Shown here: one piece after another, positions 33,573 to 42,352 of the stretch
How positions within the stretch are numbered: position 1 is the stretch's first letter
How the letters are laid out: each line of letters opens with the position of its first letter
Assembly (NCBI GenBank): GCA_015709615.1
Contig: CP054179.1
Coordinates: 2,294,001-2,358,000 of the forward strand
From: Gammaproteobacteria bacterium
GTDB taxonomy: Bacteria > Pseudomonadota > Gammaproteobacteria > Burkholderiales > Nitrosomonadaceae
Reading direction: 5' to 3'
DNA: 64,000 bases
Made by a program: the position numbers and the translations under genes
Notes under the pieces: generated by a model
Database searches by the model: none
Told to the model about the DNA's origin: nothing
Seen by the model: only the letters and a program-made list of their open reading frames with translations

Positions 33573-34763
33573 ATGAATACCGCGTTGCCCCTTACAGTGA
33601 ATTCAGTGAATATGCGGCCGCGCCGCATCGCGCATCTGGACATGGATGCGTTTTACGCGTCCGTCGAGTTGCTGCGTTATCCCGAATTGCGCGGCTTGCC
33701 GGTGGTGATCGGCGGACGGGATGAGCATCAGCCGGTGATGCAAGCAGACGGTAAACGGCATTTTTATCGCTTGCGTGATTACGCCGGGCGCGGGGTCATT
33801 ACCACCGCGACGTATGAAGCGCGCGCACTGGGCGTGCATTCCGCCATGGGGGTGATGAAAGCGGCGCAACTGGCGCCCGATGCGATTCTGTTGCCGGTCG
33901 ATTTCCCCATTTACCGGCATTATTCGCGTTTGTTCAAAGCCGCTGTCGCCACTATCGCTTCGCACATCGAAGATTCCGGCATCGATGAAATCTACATTGA
34001 CTTAACCGATTTGCCGGATGAGACGCTGCCGCTGGCGCAACGCATCAAGCAGGCGGTAAAGGATGCCACCGGGCTTTCTTGTTCGATCGGCATTACGCCG
34101 AACAAATTACTGGCGAAAATCTGCTCCGATCTGGAGAAACCGGACGGATTGATCATTCTTGGCATGGCCGATATTCCGCAGCGCATTTGGCCGTTGCCGG
34201 TACGGAAAATCAACGGCATCGGTCCGAAGGCTGCGAACAAGCTGGCCTCGTTGGGCATCACCACGATTGCCGAATTGGCGCAGGCCGAGCTGGGTTTTCT
34301 GCAAACGCATTTCGGGCGCAGTTACTCGGTCTGGCTGTATGAAGTATCGCGCGGTATCGATGCGCGGCCGGTGATTACCAATGCTGAGCCCAAATCGATC
34401 AGCCGCGAAACCACGTTTGAGCGCGATCTGCATCCGCGCCGGGACCGGGCAGATTTGTCCGAGGCATTTACCGCGTTGTGCGTGCAAGTGGCCGGTGACT
34501 TGAAACGCAAGGGTTATGCCGGGCGTACTATCGGTATCAAGTTGCGTTTTGAGGATTTCCGCACCGTGACACGTGATTTTTCACTTTCCGCGCATACCGC
34601 CGATGCGGTTCTGATACGCCGCGCCGCGGGAGAGTGTTTACGCCGGGTGCCGTTACAGAAGAAGATTCGCTTGCTGGGCGTGAAGGTCAGCGCGCTGTGC
34701 GCCGAGACTGCATTACCGGCAGCCGAGGCTTCCCGGCAACAGGAATTACCGCTGGTGTTGTAG
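33573..34763 (+). CDS. dinB: DNA polymerase IV (Y family)
   Basis: DinB is the error-prone translesion polymerase. The 396-residue protein has IAHLDMDAFYASVELLRYPE (metal ligand Asp), the palm motif ASHIEDSGIDEIYIDLTD (second Asp/Glu pair), a thumb HhH region (INGIGPKAANKLASLGITTI) and the little-finger domain. The C-terminal QQELPLVL is a plausible beta-clamp-binding motif. The ATG at 33573 was taken; MRPRRIAHLDMDAF at 33612 is an alternative with a more typical length. No clear LexA box was found in the short gap to ychJ. Confidence 0.93.
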   Translation: MNTALPLTVNSVNMRPRRIAHLDMDAFYASVELLRYPELRGLPVVIGGRDEHQPVMQADGKRHFYRLRDYAGRGVITTATYEARALGVHSAMGVMKAAQLAPDAILLPVDFPIYRHYSRLFKAAVATIASHIEDSGIDEIYIDLTDLPDETLPLAQRIKQAVKDATGLSCSIGITPNKLLAKICSDLEKPDGLIILGMADIPQRIWPLPVRKINGIGPKAANKLASLGITTIAELAQAELGFLQTHFGRSYSVWLYEVSRGIDARPVITNAEPKSISRETTFERDLHPRRDRADLSEAFTALCVQVAGDLKRKGYAGRTIGIKLRFEDFRTVTRDFSLSAHTADAVLIRRAAGECLRRVPLQKKIRLLGVKVSALCAETALPAAEASRQQELPLVL

Positions 34764-34934
34764 CGCCATCGTCATACTGTTTACATTCCCATGCGATAAA
34801 AGACTGGTAAGCGGTTTTATTTCTCGTTTTGGTTTTTGCTTGCTCTTATACACTGCAAAATCGCACCAATGAATCGAGTAGCTGCTTTGATCATGAATCG
34901 CGTCATCACAAAAATTTTAATAAGGAATTGATCA
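34764..34934 (+). other. intergenic region between dinB and the CAAX-protease gene
   Basis: The only feature recognised in this spacer is the ribosome-binding site AAGGAA, about 10 bases before the start codon at 34935. Confidence 0.4.
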
Positions 34935-35600
34935 ATGGTTGACCGCATGAATTTGTACCGGATTGCGCCCTTCGGCGCGTATGTTTTTTTCATGATACTG
35001 GAAGATATGTTATTGAAGTTCGGCTGGGAACCGAGTGAGCTGCGTATGCTCTACGCCGTAAAAATAGCGGTTGTGGCTGGTTTATTGTGGGCGATGCGAA
35101 GCGCCTACAGTGAATTGCGCTGGCCCGGCGGCGCGGGCTTGCGTGTCTGTTTTACCGCACTGATAGCCGGTATCGTGGTGTTTATCGCATGGATAAATCT
35201 GACGGCGGATTGGATGGTGATGGGTGAGTCCGTAGGCTTCGATCCACGCGAAAACGGTGAAATCGACTGGTTTTTGGTGACCGTGCGGATTATCGGTGCG
35301 GCATTGGTGGTGCCGGTGATGGAAGAACTGTTCTGGCGGTCGTTTTTGATGCGCTGGATTGAGAATCCGGATTTCCTGGCTGTTAATCCGGCGCAGGTAG
35401 GACTCAAGGCGCTCTGCATTGCAGCAGCGCTGTTTGCGCTTGCGCACAGCTTATGGCTGGCCGGATTTTTTGCCGGTATCGTTTATAGTTTGCTGTACGT
35501 GCGCAGCGGAACCTTGTGGCTGCCCATTTTGGCGCATGCGGTCACCAACGGGATACTGGGGGTGTGGATTGTGATGACAGGCAATTGGGGATTCTGGTAG
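34935..35600 (+). CDS. CAAX-protease-related protein of the PEP-CTERM/exosortase type (CPBP family)
   Basis: This 221-residue protein has about seven membrane helices. Motif 1 VMEELFWRSFLMRW has both glutamates and the arginine of EExxxR. Motif 2 is FALAHSLWLAG, and the last helix has ILAHAVTNGILG (HxxxN). It looks like the TIGR03008 subgroup, which occurs in genomes with exosortase and PEP-CTERM proteins, and one such protein is encoded at 22887. The role is probably processing during surface protein sorting; the substrate is unproven. It is followed by a bidirectional hairpin. Confidence 0.8.
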   Translation: MVDRMNLYRIAPFGAYVFFMILEDMLLKFGWEPSELRMLYAVKIAVVAGLLWAMRSAYSELRWPGGAGLRVCFTALIAGIVVFIAWINLTADWMVMGESVGFDPRENGEIDWFLVTVRIIGAALVVPVMEELFWRSFLMRWIENPDFLAVNPAQVGLKALCIAAALFALAHSLWLAGFFAGIVYSLLYVRSGTLWLPILAHAVTNGILGVWIVMTGNWGFW

Positions 35601-35605
35601 CAGAA

Positions 35606-35639
35606 AAAAGCCGGTGAGAATTTTTTCTTACCGGCTTTT
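35606..35639. terminator. bidirectional terminator
   Basis: AAAAGCCGGT (35606-35615) pairs with ACCGGCTTTT (35630-35639), with further near-pairing inside and A/T runs on both sides. It serves the CAAX-protease gene (+) and the PilZ gene (-), which converge here. Confidence 0.8.
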
Positions 35640-35643
35640 CGGA

Positions 35644-36516
35644 TCAAATGACGTTTTCGGGATGCTCGACAATTTCTTGGTAAATCAGGTGGCGTAGCGC
35701 GAATACTTGATCCGGCTTGATGCCGGCATATTCGACACCGGAGCAGATGATTTTCTGATTTTTCTTGGTGCTTTGCTTGGCGGACCGGATGACGGCTTTG
35801 ATGGACAACGGTATCTCCCGGTCATGTACGGCGATGACAAAGGATAAGGTGACCACTGAGCCTAGTGTGCCCAAAGGGAGATGAGAAGTGATGCCGGCGC
35901 CGCAGATACTGAGGTCGCTGATCGTAATCGGAATCGCTTTTTCGGCCACGGTTGCCTGGAGATTGCATTTAATTCTTCGTGACTTGCGTATGCTTTGGCC
36001 TTGTATGTCTTTGGGAAAAGACAAATGCAGGTATTTAAAAGGCGCTTTGATGATTTTGTCGACAAAAGCGGTGAATTTGTAGGCATACTGCCCGGTAATT
36101 AAACGGACGTTGAGTTGATCGCCTTCGATAAAAGGTTCGCCGATCAGCTGTTCGGATGCCGGCATAGAAACAATCAAGGTACTGCCTTGCACATAACCGA
36201 TCATGGAAGTTGCGTACGAATTGCTTTCGCCGGAATTTTTTGAGTAGGTGGCTAAAGTAAGATGCATTTTATGACCCACTTTGAGATGCATATCTTCAAA
36301 GCTGATTTTTCCCGGTGAATTCGCCGCGGGTTCAGCTTGTTCCGGATCTTGTTTCTCCATGCGGAAAATTGGCGACTCTTCCAGTTGTTTTAACTCTTCC
36401 TCGGTTTTAAAGATGTAACCGCGCTTTTGTATGGGCTGACGCCCTTGATCGAATAAATCCCACGGCAATGGTTGACCAACTATCAAGTCTGTTGTTTGTA
36501 TGGGTATCAATTCCAT
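35644..36516 (-). CDS. PilZ-domain protein (YcgR-like c-di-GMP receptor)
   Basis: The product is 290 residues. An N-terminal region with two short YcgR-N-like beta strands (about residues 70-165) precedes a PilZ domain. The c-di-GMP-binding elements are both present: IRKSRRIKC (RxxxR, residues 177-181) and DLSICGAGI (D/NxSxxG, 201-207). It should bind c-di-GMP in the cytoplasm and act on motility, pili or exopolysaccharide, though the target is unknown. A GGDEF protein that could supply the signal is encoded at 42353. It is monocistronic, ending at the shared terminator. Confidence 0.85.
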   Translation of the reverse strand: MELIPIQTTDLIVGQPLPWDLFDQGRQPIQKRGYIFKTEEELKQLEESPIFRMEKQDPEQAEPAANSPGKISFEDMHLKVGHKMHLTLATYSKNSGESNSYATSMIGYVQGSTLIVSMPASEQLIGEPFIEGDQLNVRLITGQYAYKFTAFVDKIIKAPFKYLHLSFPKDIQGQSIRKSRRIKCNLQATVAEKAIPITISDLSICGAGITSHLPLGTLGSVVTLSFVIAVHDREIPLSIKAVIRSAKQSTKKNQKIICSGVEYAGIKPDQVFALRHLIYQEIVEHPENVI

Positions 36517-36653
36517 AATCGTACACTTAAAGTTATTAGTGAGAGCCCGCTGTAAAGGGCGCTAATCGGTTCTTAGCCGCCGTTGTCAGAGTTGCTTTTA
36601 ACGGTGCGGTTGTTGCAAAACTTTAACAACAGCGAATCTATTGCGTGATTAAG

Positions 36654-36796
36654 GGAAGCGCTGATTAATTGACTGCACGAGCGAATCGCTTCGTTGCGCG
36701 GTACTCACTCCCTCGTCTATCCGATTGATATGTCTCGGTTGTTGCGTTCCGTGCGCCTTGCCCTTCATCACGTTCGTCGAATTAATCAGCGCTTCC
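36654..36796 (+). repeat. 143-bp MITE-like repeat, copy 1
   Basis: The terminal inverted repeats GGAAGCGCTGATTAATT (36654-36670) and AATTAATCAGCGCTTCC (36780-36796) are perfect over 17 bp. TAAG flanks both sides (36650-36653 and 36797-36800), consistent with a 4-bp target duplication. It has no coding potential. Copy 2 lies at 40394-40536 in opposite orientation; 11 differences over 143 bases were counted by eye. The ends resemble those of the IS5 remnant, suggesting mobilisation by an IS5-type transposase. Confidence 0.85.
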
Positions 36797-36978
36797 TAAG
36801 GTAAAGAGTGTGTAAAAATTATGAGGGCTGTAACAAAAAATTGCAGGAAAAATAGTAAACACAAATATATATTCCCGTTAATACTGCAATAATGGATATA
36901 GTATCGATGGCGAAGCTGTCCGGCATGATTTTCCACGTTGTGTTTTTTTGATAAGTCAAATATCCCGGCGGTTTTGCG

Positions 36979-37007
36979 TTGACCCTTGAAGCGATTCAGT
37001 GTTAGAG
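36979..37007 (+). promoter_or_regulatory. candidate promoter of the porin gene
   Basis: TTGACC (36979-36984) and TTAGAG (37002-37007) are 17 bases apart and lie about 80 bases before the porin start. The -10 box is weak, so this is tentative. Confidence 0.4.
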
Positions 37008-37084
37008 TTCAATCCATATGCAGATTATGGTTTTTATATTCTGTTATTTGTATCTTTTTTATAGCTTTTTAGGGAGGAGGGAGG

Positions 37085-38476
37085 ATGATATATAAAACGA
37101 TCTACAAAAACCAAATGACTCATGCCGTGGCGGGTGGGTTGCTGCTCGGCCTGAGTTCATTTGGTGTTGAAGCGAATACGAACAGTGTGATGGGCAATAT
37201 CGGAAGCAGCGGTAATGCTTTTATGAATGCCATAACAAACAGCGGTATCAGATTCGGCGGCTGGGTGCATGGCGGAGCGACATTCAATCCTTATCAAACG
37301 GATGGTTTCAACGGTCCAGTGACATTTGCCGATCAAGCCAACAGAGTGCAAATGAATCAATTGAATTTCTTTCTGGAACGTCCGGTCAGGACGGAGGGAA
37401 GAGATTGGGACATCGGTTTTCGCGCCGATTTTATGTTTGGAACGGACGCGATCTTTACCCAAGCCTACGGCAATCCACCATTCGATGTAAACAATGGCCG
37501 GCCATTAGCCGACCGGGGTAACTGGGATCTGGGAATATGCTGTAGCTCCTTGCGTACTTACGGCATTGCAATTCCTCAAGCCTATGCGGAAGTTTATGTG
37601 CCTGTCGGTAACGGATTGAATATCAAAGTAGGGCACTTTTATACGCCTATCGGATATGAATCGGTGCCGGCGCCAAACAACTTTTTTTACACGCATGCTT
37701 ATACCATGCAATACGGCGAGCCCTTCACCCACACGGGTGTGCTGAGCAACTATACCATTAATAAAAATTTCACCGCCATGGCGGGTGCGATCGGCGGCAG
37801 CGGGACGGGCGGCTGGGACGGTAACTTCGACAAGCAAATGGAAAACTGGGGCGGAATCGGTGGCGTAACCTGGACCAGCGATGATCGCAAAACTTCTTTC
37901 AACGTCAGCGGCACCGGTAGTACAACTTCTACGCGCAACAGCAGCTTTTGGGGGATGTACAGTATCGTTTTGAAACATATGCTAACGGACAAGACACATT
38001 TGGTTGTGCAGCATGATCATGGTTTTGCCGATAACGTGCTGCTGGCTAACCTCAAGTACGGCGGTGTAGTTAAAGATGCGCAGTGGTACGGCGTAAATAT
38101 GCACCTCTATTACGACTTGACCCCGGAATTATCGATCGGTGCACGTGGCGAATGGTTCCGCGACCGCGACGGTTTTCGTGTTTTTGCTCCGGGACGGGTG
38201 GGTTTGGCAACGAATTACCTCGGCAACAGTTACGCATTAGGTGGTGCGACTCAGCTGGCTACCAGCACACCGGCTGATTATTATGCCGTAACCGTCGGTG
38301 CGAATTGGAAAGCGGCCAAGACACTGAATCTTCAATGGAAGGGTTTAAAAAATTTGAATATCCGCCCCAATTTCCGCTATGACAGAGTGGATTCGCTGCA
38401 TACGGCGACGTACAGACCATTTGGCGGGAATAAGGACCAGTTTTTATTTTCACTGGATGCCATCTTGCCTTTTTGA
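37085..38476 (+). CDS. outer-membrane beta-barrel porin (BBP2-like)
   Basis: The product is 463 residues with a signal peptide (GGLLLGLSSFGVEA|N). The mature part is a long series of amphipathic strands with many Gly and aromatic residues (FGGWVHGGATFNPY, WDIGFRADFMFG, LNIKVGHFYTPIGYE) and ends DAILPF with the terminal Phe required by the BAM complex. IGYESVPAPNNFFYTHAY is typical of the OmpL-like beta-barrel porin-2 (DUF1597) family. CCSSLRTYG includes a vicinal Cys pair. It should form a general or anion channel; specificity is unknown. It is flanked by a terminator after the stop. Confidence 0.8.
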   Translation: MIYKTIYKNQMTHAVAGGLLLGLSSFGVEANTNSVMGNIGSSGNAFMNAITNSGIRFGGWVHGGATFNPYQTDGFNGPVTFADQANRVQMNQLNFFLERPVRTEGRDWDIGFRADFMFGTDAIFTQAYGNPPFDVNNGRPLADRGNWDLGICCSSLRTYGIAIPQAYAEVYVPVGNGLNIKVGHFYTPIGYESVPAPNNFFYTHAYTMQYGEPFTHTGVLSNYTINKNFTAMAGAIGGSGTGGWDGNFDKQMENWGGIGGVTWTSDDRKTSFNVSGTGSTTSTRNSSFWGMYSIVLKHMLTDKTHLVVQHDHGFADNVLLANLKYGGVVKDAQWYGVNMHLYYDLTPELSIGARGEWFRDRDGFRVFAPGRVGLATNYLGNSYALGGATQLATSTPADYYAVTVGANWKAAKTLNLQWKGLKNLNIRPNFRYDRVDSLHTATYRPFGGNKDQFLFSLDAILPF

Positions 38477-38513
38477 GCTATGGAAATATGATGCATAAGT
38501 TTATTGGTACGAC

Positions 38514-38543
38514 AAAAAATGCGCTTGCGGGCGCATTTTTTTA
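38514..38543. terminator. bidirectional terminator between porin and rluD
   Basis: AAAAAATGCGC pairs with GCGCATTTTTT around TTGCGG, with A and T runs on either side. It terminates both convergent genes; the rluD stop codon touches the 3' arm. Confidence 0.85.
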
Positions 38544-39566
38544 TTCTACGTCATCCGCTTTGTTGTGATGCCGCAATACCTGCAACAAATGATTCATGTC
38601 ATCTGGAATAACGCTTTCCCATTGCACGTGTTCTCCATTGAGCGGGTGCGTCAGCGCAAGCCGCACAGCATGCAGTGCCTGCCTGGGGAAACCGGTTAAT
38701 AGTTGTCCCATTTCCGCATTGGTGTTGCGTGGGGTGCCGCCATAAACCGGATCGCCTGCCAGCGGATGTCCGATAGCATGCATATGCACCCGGATTTGAT
38801 GCGTGCGACCTGTTTCGAGACTGCACTGCAGCAACGTGCAACCGGCAAAGTTTTCGATCACCCGGTAGTGCGTGCATGCCGGTTTTCCTTTGGTTGTGAC
38901 CGCCATTTTTGTGCGGTGAACCGGGTGGCGGCCTATAGGAGCATCGACGCTGCCGGCTTGTGTAACGTCCCCCAGCACCAACGCCAGATAGTCGCGCTTC
39001 ACCGTGCGTTGCTGCAATTGGCGCACGAGACTGGTTTGCGCCTCAAGCGTTTTGGCCACGACCAATAATCCGCTGGTGTCTTTGTCCAAACGATGAACGA
39101 TACCGGCGCGCGGCACTTTTTCCAATTGCGGCGCATGATGCAGCAAGGCATTCAGCAGGGTGCCCTGCCAGTTGCCGTTGCCCGGGTGGGTGACCAGGCC
39201 GGCGGGCTTGTTGATGACGATGAGCGTTTCATCTTCATAATGGATCGGCAGGCTGATCGCTTCGGCAGCGTGCCTGGATTCCGCGGGATTGTTTTGCGGC
39301 AAGATCCGGACCTGTTCGTTTCCCCACACTTTCTGTTTGACGCTGGTTTTGTGACCGTCCAGCTTGACCCGATCTTCGTTGATCCAAGTTTGCAGCCGGT
39401 TACGCGACCAACCGGGCAGTAGCTTCGCCAGAGCTTGGTCCAGACGCTGCCCGGCATAGCCGGAAGGAATTGTCAGTTCAATGACATCCGGCGCCGATTC
39501 ATGGCATGCCGGCGGCTTTGCGCTATAATCCCCGGGTGTATCTTTGTTTTTAACGGAATTCATCAT
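38541..39566 (-). CDS. rluD: 23S rRNA pseudouridine synthase RluD
   Basis: RluD converts three uridines in helix 69 of 23S rRNA to pseudouridine. After an S4 RNA-binding domain (IPSGYAGQRLDQALAKLLPGW to RVKLDGHKTSVKQKV) comes the catalytic domain with GIVHRLDKDTSGLLVVAKT (catalytic Asp) and CSLETGRTHQIRVHMHAIGHPLAGD. The start is uncertain. ATG pairs at 39566 and 39563 lie on the bamD start codon; no usual start codon exists further in, and a longer frame would run into bamD. The divergent bamD start overlaps it, so the two promoters must lie in each other's 5' ends. Confidence 0.88.
   Translation of the reverse strand: MMNSVKNKDTPGDYSAKPPACHESAPDVIELTIPSGYAGQRLDQALAKLLPGWSRNRLQTWINEDRVKLDGHKTSVKQKVWGNEQVRILPQNNPAESRHAAEAISLPIHYEDETLIVINKPAGLVTHPGNGNWQGTLLNALLHHAPQLEKVPRAGIVHRLDKDTSGLLVVAKTLEAQTSLVRQLQQRTVKRDYLALVLGDVTQAGSVDAPIGRHPVHRTKMAVTTKGKPACTHYRVIENFAGCTLLQCSLETGRTHQIRVHMHAIGHPLAGDPVYGGTPRNTNAEMGQLLTGFPRQALHAVRLALTHPLNGEHVQWESVIPDDMNHLLQVLRHHNKADDVE
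39524..39529 (+). promoter_or_regulatory. -10 box of the bamD promoter
   Basis: A perfect TATAAT lies 35 bases upstream of the bamD ATG, inside the first codons of the divergent rluD. The -35 region (ATGGCA at 39501-39506) is weak. Confidence 0.5.
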
Positions 39567-40386
39567 GTTGCGTATTTTAGCTTTTATTCTGCTGTTAACG
39601 TTATCCGCCTGTAAATTGTTGCCGGAAGGTTTTTTGTCGGAGCGCACGGAAGATCAGCAGGATTGGTCGGCCAATAAGTTTTATTCGGAAGCGAAGGATA
39701 AGCTGAATGAAGGCAATTATTCCGCAGCGATCAAATTGTATGAATCGCTGGAAGCGCGTTATCCCTATGGCCGGATAGCGCAGCAAGCGCAGCTTGAAAT
39801 TGCCTATGCGCATTACAAAAATGATGAACCGGCTTCGGCAATCGCGGCGGCGGAACGGTTCGCCAAATTACATCCCAATCACCCGAACGTGGATTATGCC
39901 TATTACATCAAGGCACTGGCGGGTTTTAACGATAATTGGGGCATGATGGGCGCGTTGATGCGCGGGCCGCTGAAGCAGGATATGAGCGAACGTGATTCCA
40001 AAGCATCGTATGAATCGTTCGAAAATTTCAAGGAACTGGTGTCGCGTTTCCCGGATAGCAAGTATACCCCTGACGCCCGGCAGCGCATGGCCTATCTGCT
40101 GAACTCCATCGCCATGAGTGAGATTCATGTGGCGCGTTACTATATGAAGCGCAAAGCGTATATCGCCGCAGCCAACCGGGCGCAAAACGTGGTGAAGGAA
40201 TATCCCCGCACACCGGCTACCGAAGAGGCTTTGTATATTATGATCAGAGCCTATGACGCGCTGCAAATGCATGACTTGCGCGATGATGCGGAGCGTGTGA
40301 TGCGGCTGAATTTTCAGAACAGCTACTATCTTGCCGAATTGCCCGAAGTGGGCGGGAAAAAATGGTGGGAGTTCTGGAAAAACTGA
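39565..40386 (+). CDS. bamD: outer-membrane assembly lipoprotein BamD
   Basis: BamD is the essential lipoprotein of the BAM complex that folds beta-barrel proteins into the outer membrane, such as the two encoded in this window. The 273-residue product starts MLRILAFILLLTLSAC, giving lipobox LSAC with Cys16. Five TPR-like units follow (YSEAKDKLNEGNYSAAIKLY, EIAYAHYKNDEPASAIAAAE, FKELVSRFPDSKYTPDARQRM, and others). It ends in WWEFWKN. The ATG at 39565 was chosen over a TTG at 39544. A MITE-like repeat begins 8 bases after the stop. Confidence 0.93.
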   Translation: MLRILAFILLLTLSACKLLPEGFLSERTEDQQDWSANKFYSEAKDKLNEGNYSAAIKLYESLEARYPYGRIAQQAQLEIAYAHYKNDEPASAIAAAERFAKLHPNHPNVDYAYYIKALAGFNDNWGMMGALMRGPLKQDMSERDSKASYESFENFKELVSRFPDSKYTPDARQRMAYLLNSIAMSEIHVARYYMKRKAYIAAANRAQNVVKEYPRTPATEEALYIMIRAYDALQMHDLRDDAERVMRLNFQNSYYLAELPEVGGKKWWEFWKN

Positions 40387-40393
40387 TGTTCAG

Positions 40394-40536
40394 GGAAGCG
40401 CTGATTAATTCGACGAACGCGATGAAGTGCGAGGCGCGCGGAGCGCAACAACCGAGACATATCAATCAGACAGGCGAGGGAATGAGTACCGCGCAACGAA
40501 GCGATTCGCTCATGCAGTCAATTAATCAGTGCTTCC
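40394..40536 (-). repeat. 143-bp MITE-like repeat, copy 2 (inverted)
   Basis: Ends at 40394-40410 and 40520-40536 match copy 1 apart from one base (CAGTGC for CAGCGC). Flanks are TCAG and TTAG, a near 4-bp duplication. It has the same 143-bp length as copy 1 but opposite orientation. It sits between bamD and a universal-stress gene. Confidence 0.85.
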
Positions 40537-40571
40537 TTAGCAATCCTGAGTGAGTGTTTTTCCAGACGATC

Positions 40572-41006
40572 TCACAAGTGAACGGCGAGCACATCGCATT
40601 GCGCGTGGTATAAAATTTCCTTGGCTGTCGAGCCCATCAATACGGCAAGCCCGTGGCGGCCGTGAGAGCCGACAACGATCAGGTCGATATGTTCTTGTTC
40701 AGCCAGCCGGATGATTTCCTGTTGCGGCTCACCCCAGATCAACCAGCGCTTCGTCGGCGCGATACTCAATTGATCGCCGATTTGCATCAATTTGTTTTTC
40801 TCCGCTTGCAGCAGCTCGTCCGGTGAATCTTCGTCGAGCGCAATCACCGTGCCGTAAGGTGTGTCCGGCATCGGAATGTTGTCCAATACGTGAACGATGT
40901 GAAGCTGGGCATTGAACAGTTGTGCCAGTGATTGCGCTTTTTGCCCGACGTAATGACCCTGATCGGAAAAGTCGACCGCGAGCAGAATATTTTGGTAGTG
41001 CGTCAT
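40572..41006 (-). CDS. universal stress protein (UspA family)
   Basis: The product is 144 residues from the ATG at 41006 (MTHYQNILLAVDFSDQGHYV). The alpha/beta UspA fold is clear. The ATP-binding signature near the end, VVGSHGRHGLAVLMGSTAKEIL, keeps the G-x2-G-x9-G(S/T) pattern, so nucleotide binding is likely. It is a cytoplasmic stress protein of unknown specific partner. The hydrolase gene lies upstream on the same strand (stop at 41121), but the 114-base gap leaves co-transcription open. An in-frame upstream extension to 41078 is unlikely. Confidence 0.88.
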   Translation of the reverse strand: MTHYQNILLAVDFSDQGHYVGQKAQSLAQLFNAQLHIVHVLDNIPMPDTPYGTVIALDEDSPDELLQAEKNKLMQIGDQLSIAPTKRWLIWGEPQQEIIRLAEQEHIDLIVVGSHGRHGLAVLMGSTAKEILYHAQCDVLAVHL

Positions 41007-41120
41007 GTTGAGTTCTTTGTTGTTGAATGGGGATGAGAACGGAAAAGCGCATTTTAAAACAGGTCGGCACTTTATCATATCCGTGCTGTTGTGAGCGGAC
41101 GTGATTGGCTGTGCTGCTCA

Positions 41121-41990
41121 TCAATCGTCACCGCGGCGCAGATAAACCGCTAGAAAATCACTGACACGCTGCTCGTATTCCCGTCCGGCGTAGCTGTGCA
41201 TATTGAAGTGCCACGCGCCGGGGACGATCCACAGTTCTTTGGGAAATCTCGCCGCGGCATACAGGCGTTCGGTTTCCGCTTGCGTGGTGTGCGCATCATG
41301 CGTGCCGGAAATAAACAACACGGGCGAGTTCAAATCATTGATGCGCGTAACCGGACTCAACTGCTCTGGCGCAGTATCCAGATAAAAGGATAATTGCCAC
41401 AGCACGAGCGGTAGCAGGATCGATCCGTACTCGCCAAAATGCAGTTTTAATCGATTATTAACCGCTTCTTCAATCGTGGGATGCAGTGACTCCAGAATGA
41501 CGGCGTCCAGTTTCAGATTCTGTTTGGCGAGCACAATCGCAGCGGCACCCAGGGAGGCGCCGATAGCGCCGATTCGCTCGGCTGGGAAAATTCTTCGCAG
41601 ATAGGCGACCGATGCCTCGGCATTTTCCGCTTCGCGCAAGCCGAATGTGATGTGATCTCCGGCAGTTTCGCCGTGCGCTTGCAGATCGATAAATAAAACA
41701 CTGTACCCCTGATCTTTCAGGAAGCGTGCCCGGCTCAGCATTTCCAGCCGGTTGCTGCGCATCGAATGCAGCAGCAGCACCGCGCCGCCGCCCGGTTTGC
41801 CGCGAACCAGCCAGCCCTGTACGGTGGATCCGTTCGCTGCGGGAATTTCCACCGATTCAACCGGAAAATCCGCAGACAGAGTGCCGACCGCGGTGGGTGC
41901 CGGCGCGGTCAGGAGAGGGCCGATGGCGAATAGTGCAAGTATGATTGCGGCAATAGCAGCCAGAAACGGAAGCAGTGTTTTGTGTTGCAT
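41121..41990 (-). CDS. membrane-anchored or exported alpha/beta hydrolase
   Basis: The product is 289 residues. An N-terminal hydrophobic segment (LLPFLAAIAAIILALFAIGPLL) anchors or exports the protein. The alpha/beta-hydrolase core has VLLLHSMRSNR (oxyanion-hole region), IGAIGASLGAAA (nucleophile Ser in GASLG), FISGTHDAHT (acid Asp) and PGAWHFNMH (His). It belongs to the dienelactone-hydrolase/BAAT-like group and probably acts on esters or peptides in the periplasm; the substrate is unknown. The 362-base spacer upstream holds its promoter and that of the GGDEF gene. Confidence 0.8.
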   Translation of the reverse strand: MQHKTLLPFLAAIAAIILALFAIGPLLTAPAPTAVGTLSADFPVESVEIPAANGSTVQGWLVRGKPGGGAVLLLHSMRSNRLEMLSRARFLKDQGYSVLFIDLQAHGETAGDHITFGLREAENAEASVAYLRRIFPAERIGAIGASLGAAAIVLAKQNLKLDAVILESLHPTIEEAVNNRLKLHFGEYGSILLPLVLWQLSFYLDTAPEQLSPVTRINDLNSPVLFISGTHDAHTTQAETERLYAAARFPKELWIVPGAWHFNMHSYAGREYEQRVSDFLAVYLRRGDD

Positions 41991-42352
41991 AAATGCTAAA
42001 TCGCGCTGATTGTTTTCGATGGAACCGGCAGAAGCGATAACGAATTCATTTAATTTATGATAAACAAGCTAATATAGCGATAATTCTCAAATTTTACTTT
42101 CAGATCACTGCATGATGATAATGAAAGTTAAAAGTAAATTAATTTAGTGACCGGTTTTTCGGTATTAAATTGCGAGATTGAATTTTCATTTTTTGAATAC
42201 ACTGATGCAGATATAGGAAAAGTGGTAAAGAAACCTCAGCTTGCTGGCAATGGCAGCCTTGCTTTTACTGCCGCAGAGCAACGGACGTTACCGCAGAACC
42301 CATTAATCTTGTGCATTAAACTGCAATGAGTGGATAGGACGGGTACATTATC
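41991..42352. other. intergenic region between divergent hydrolase and GGDEF genes
   Basis: This AT-rich 362-base spacer has no accepted gene; a 60-codon frame (42147-42329) has no protein features. It probably carries both divergent promoters, but none could be picked out clearly. Confidence 0.5.

Larger units (their letters stand above)
36517..37084. other. intergenic region between PilZ and porin genes
   Basis: This 568-base stretch has no accepted gene. It contains a 143-bp MITE-like repeat (36654-36796), then an AT-rich segment leading to the porin promoter. The porin's very strong ribosome-binding site is a purine run (AGGGAGGAGGGAGG) directly before the ATG at 37085. Confidence 0.7.

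Noticed and set aside
39566..39647. longer rluD start inside bamD
   Set aside because: Would read antisense through the bamD signal peptide; ATG at 39566/39563 is preferred.
42147..42329. 60-codon frame before the GGDEF gene
   Set aside because: No recognisable features; lies in the divergent promoter spacer.
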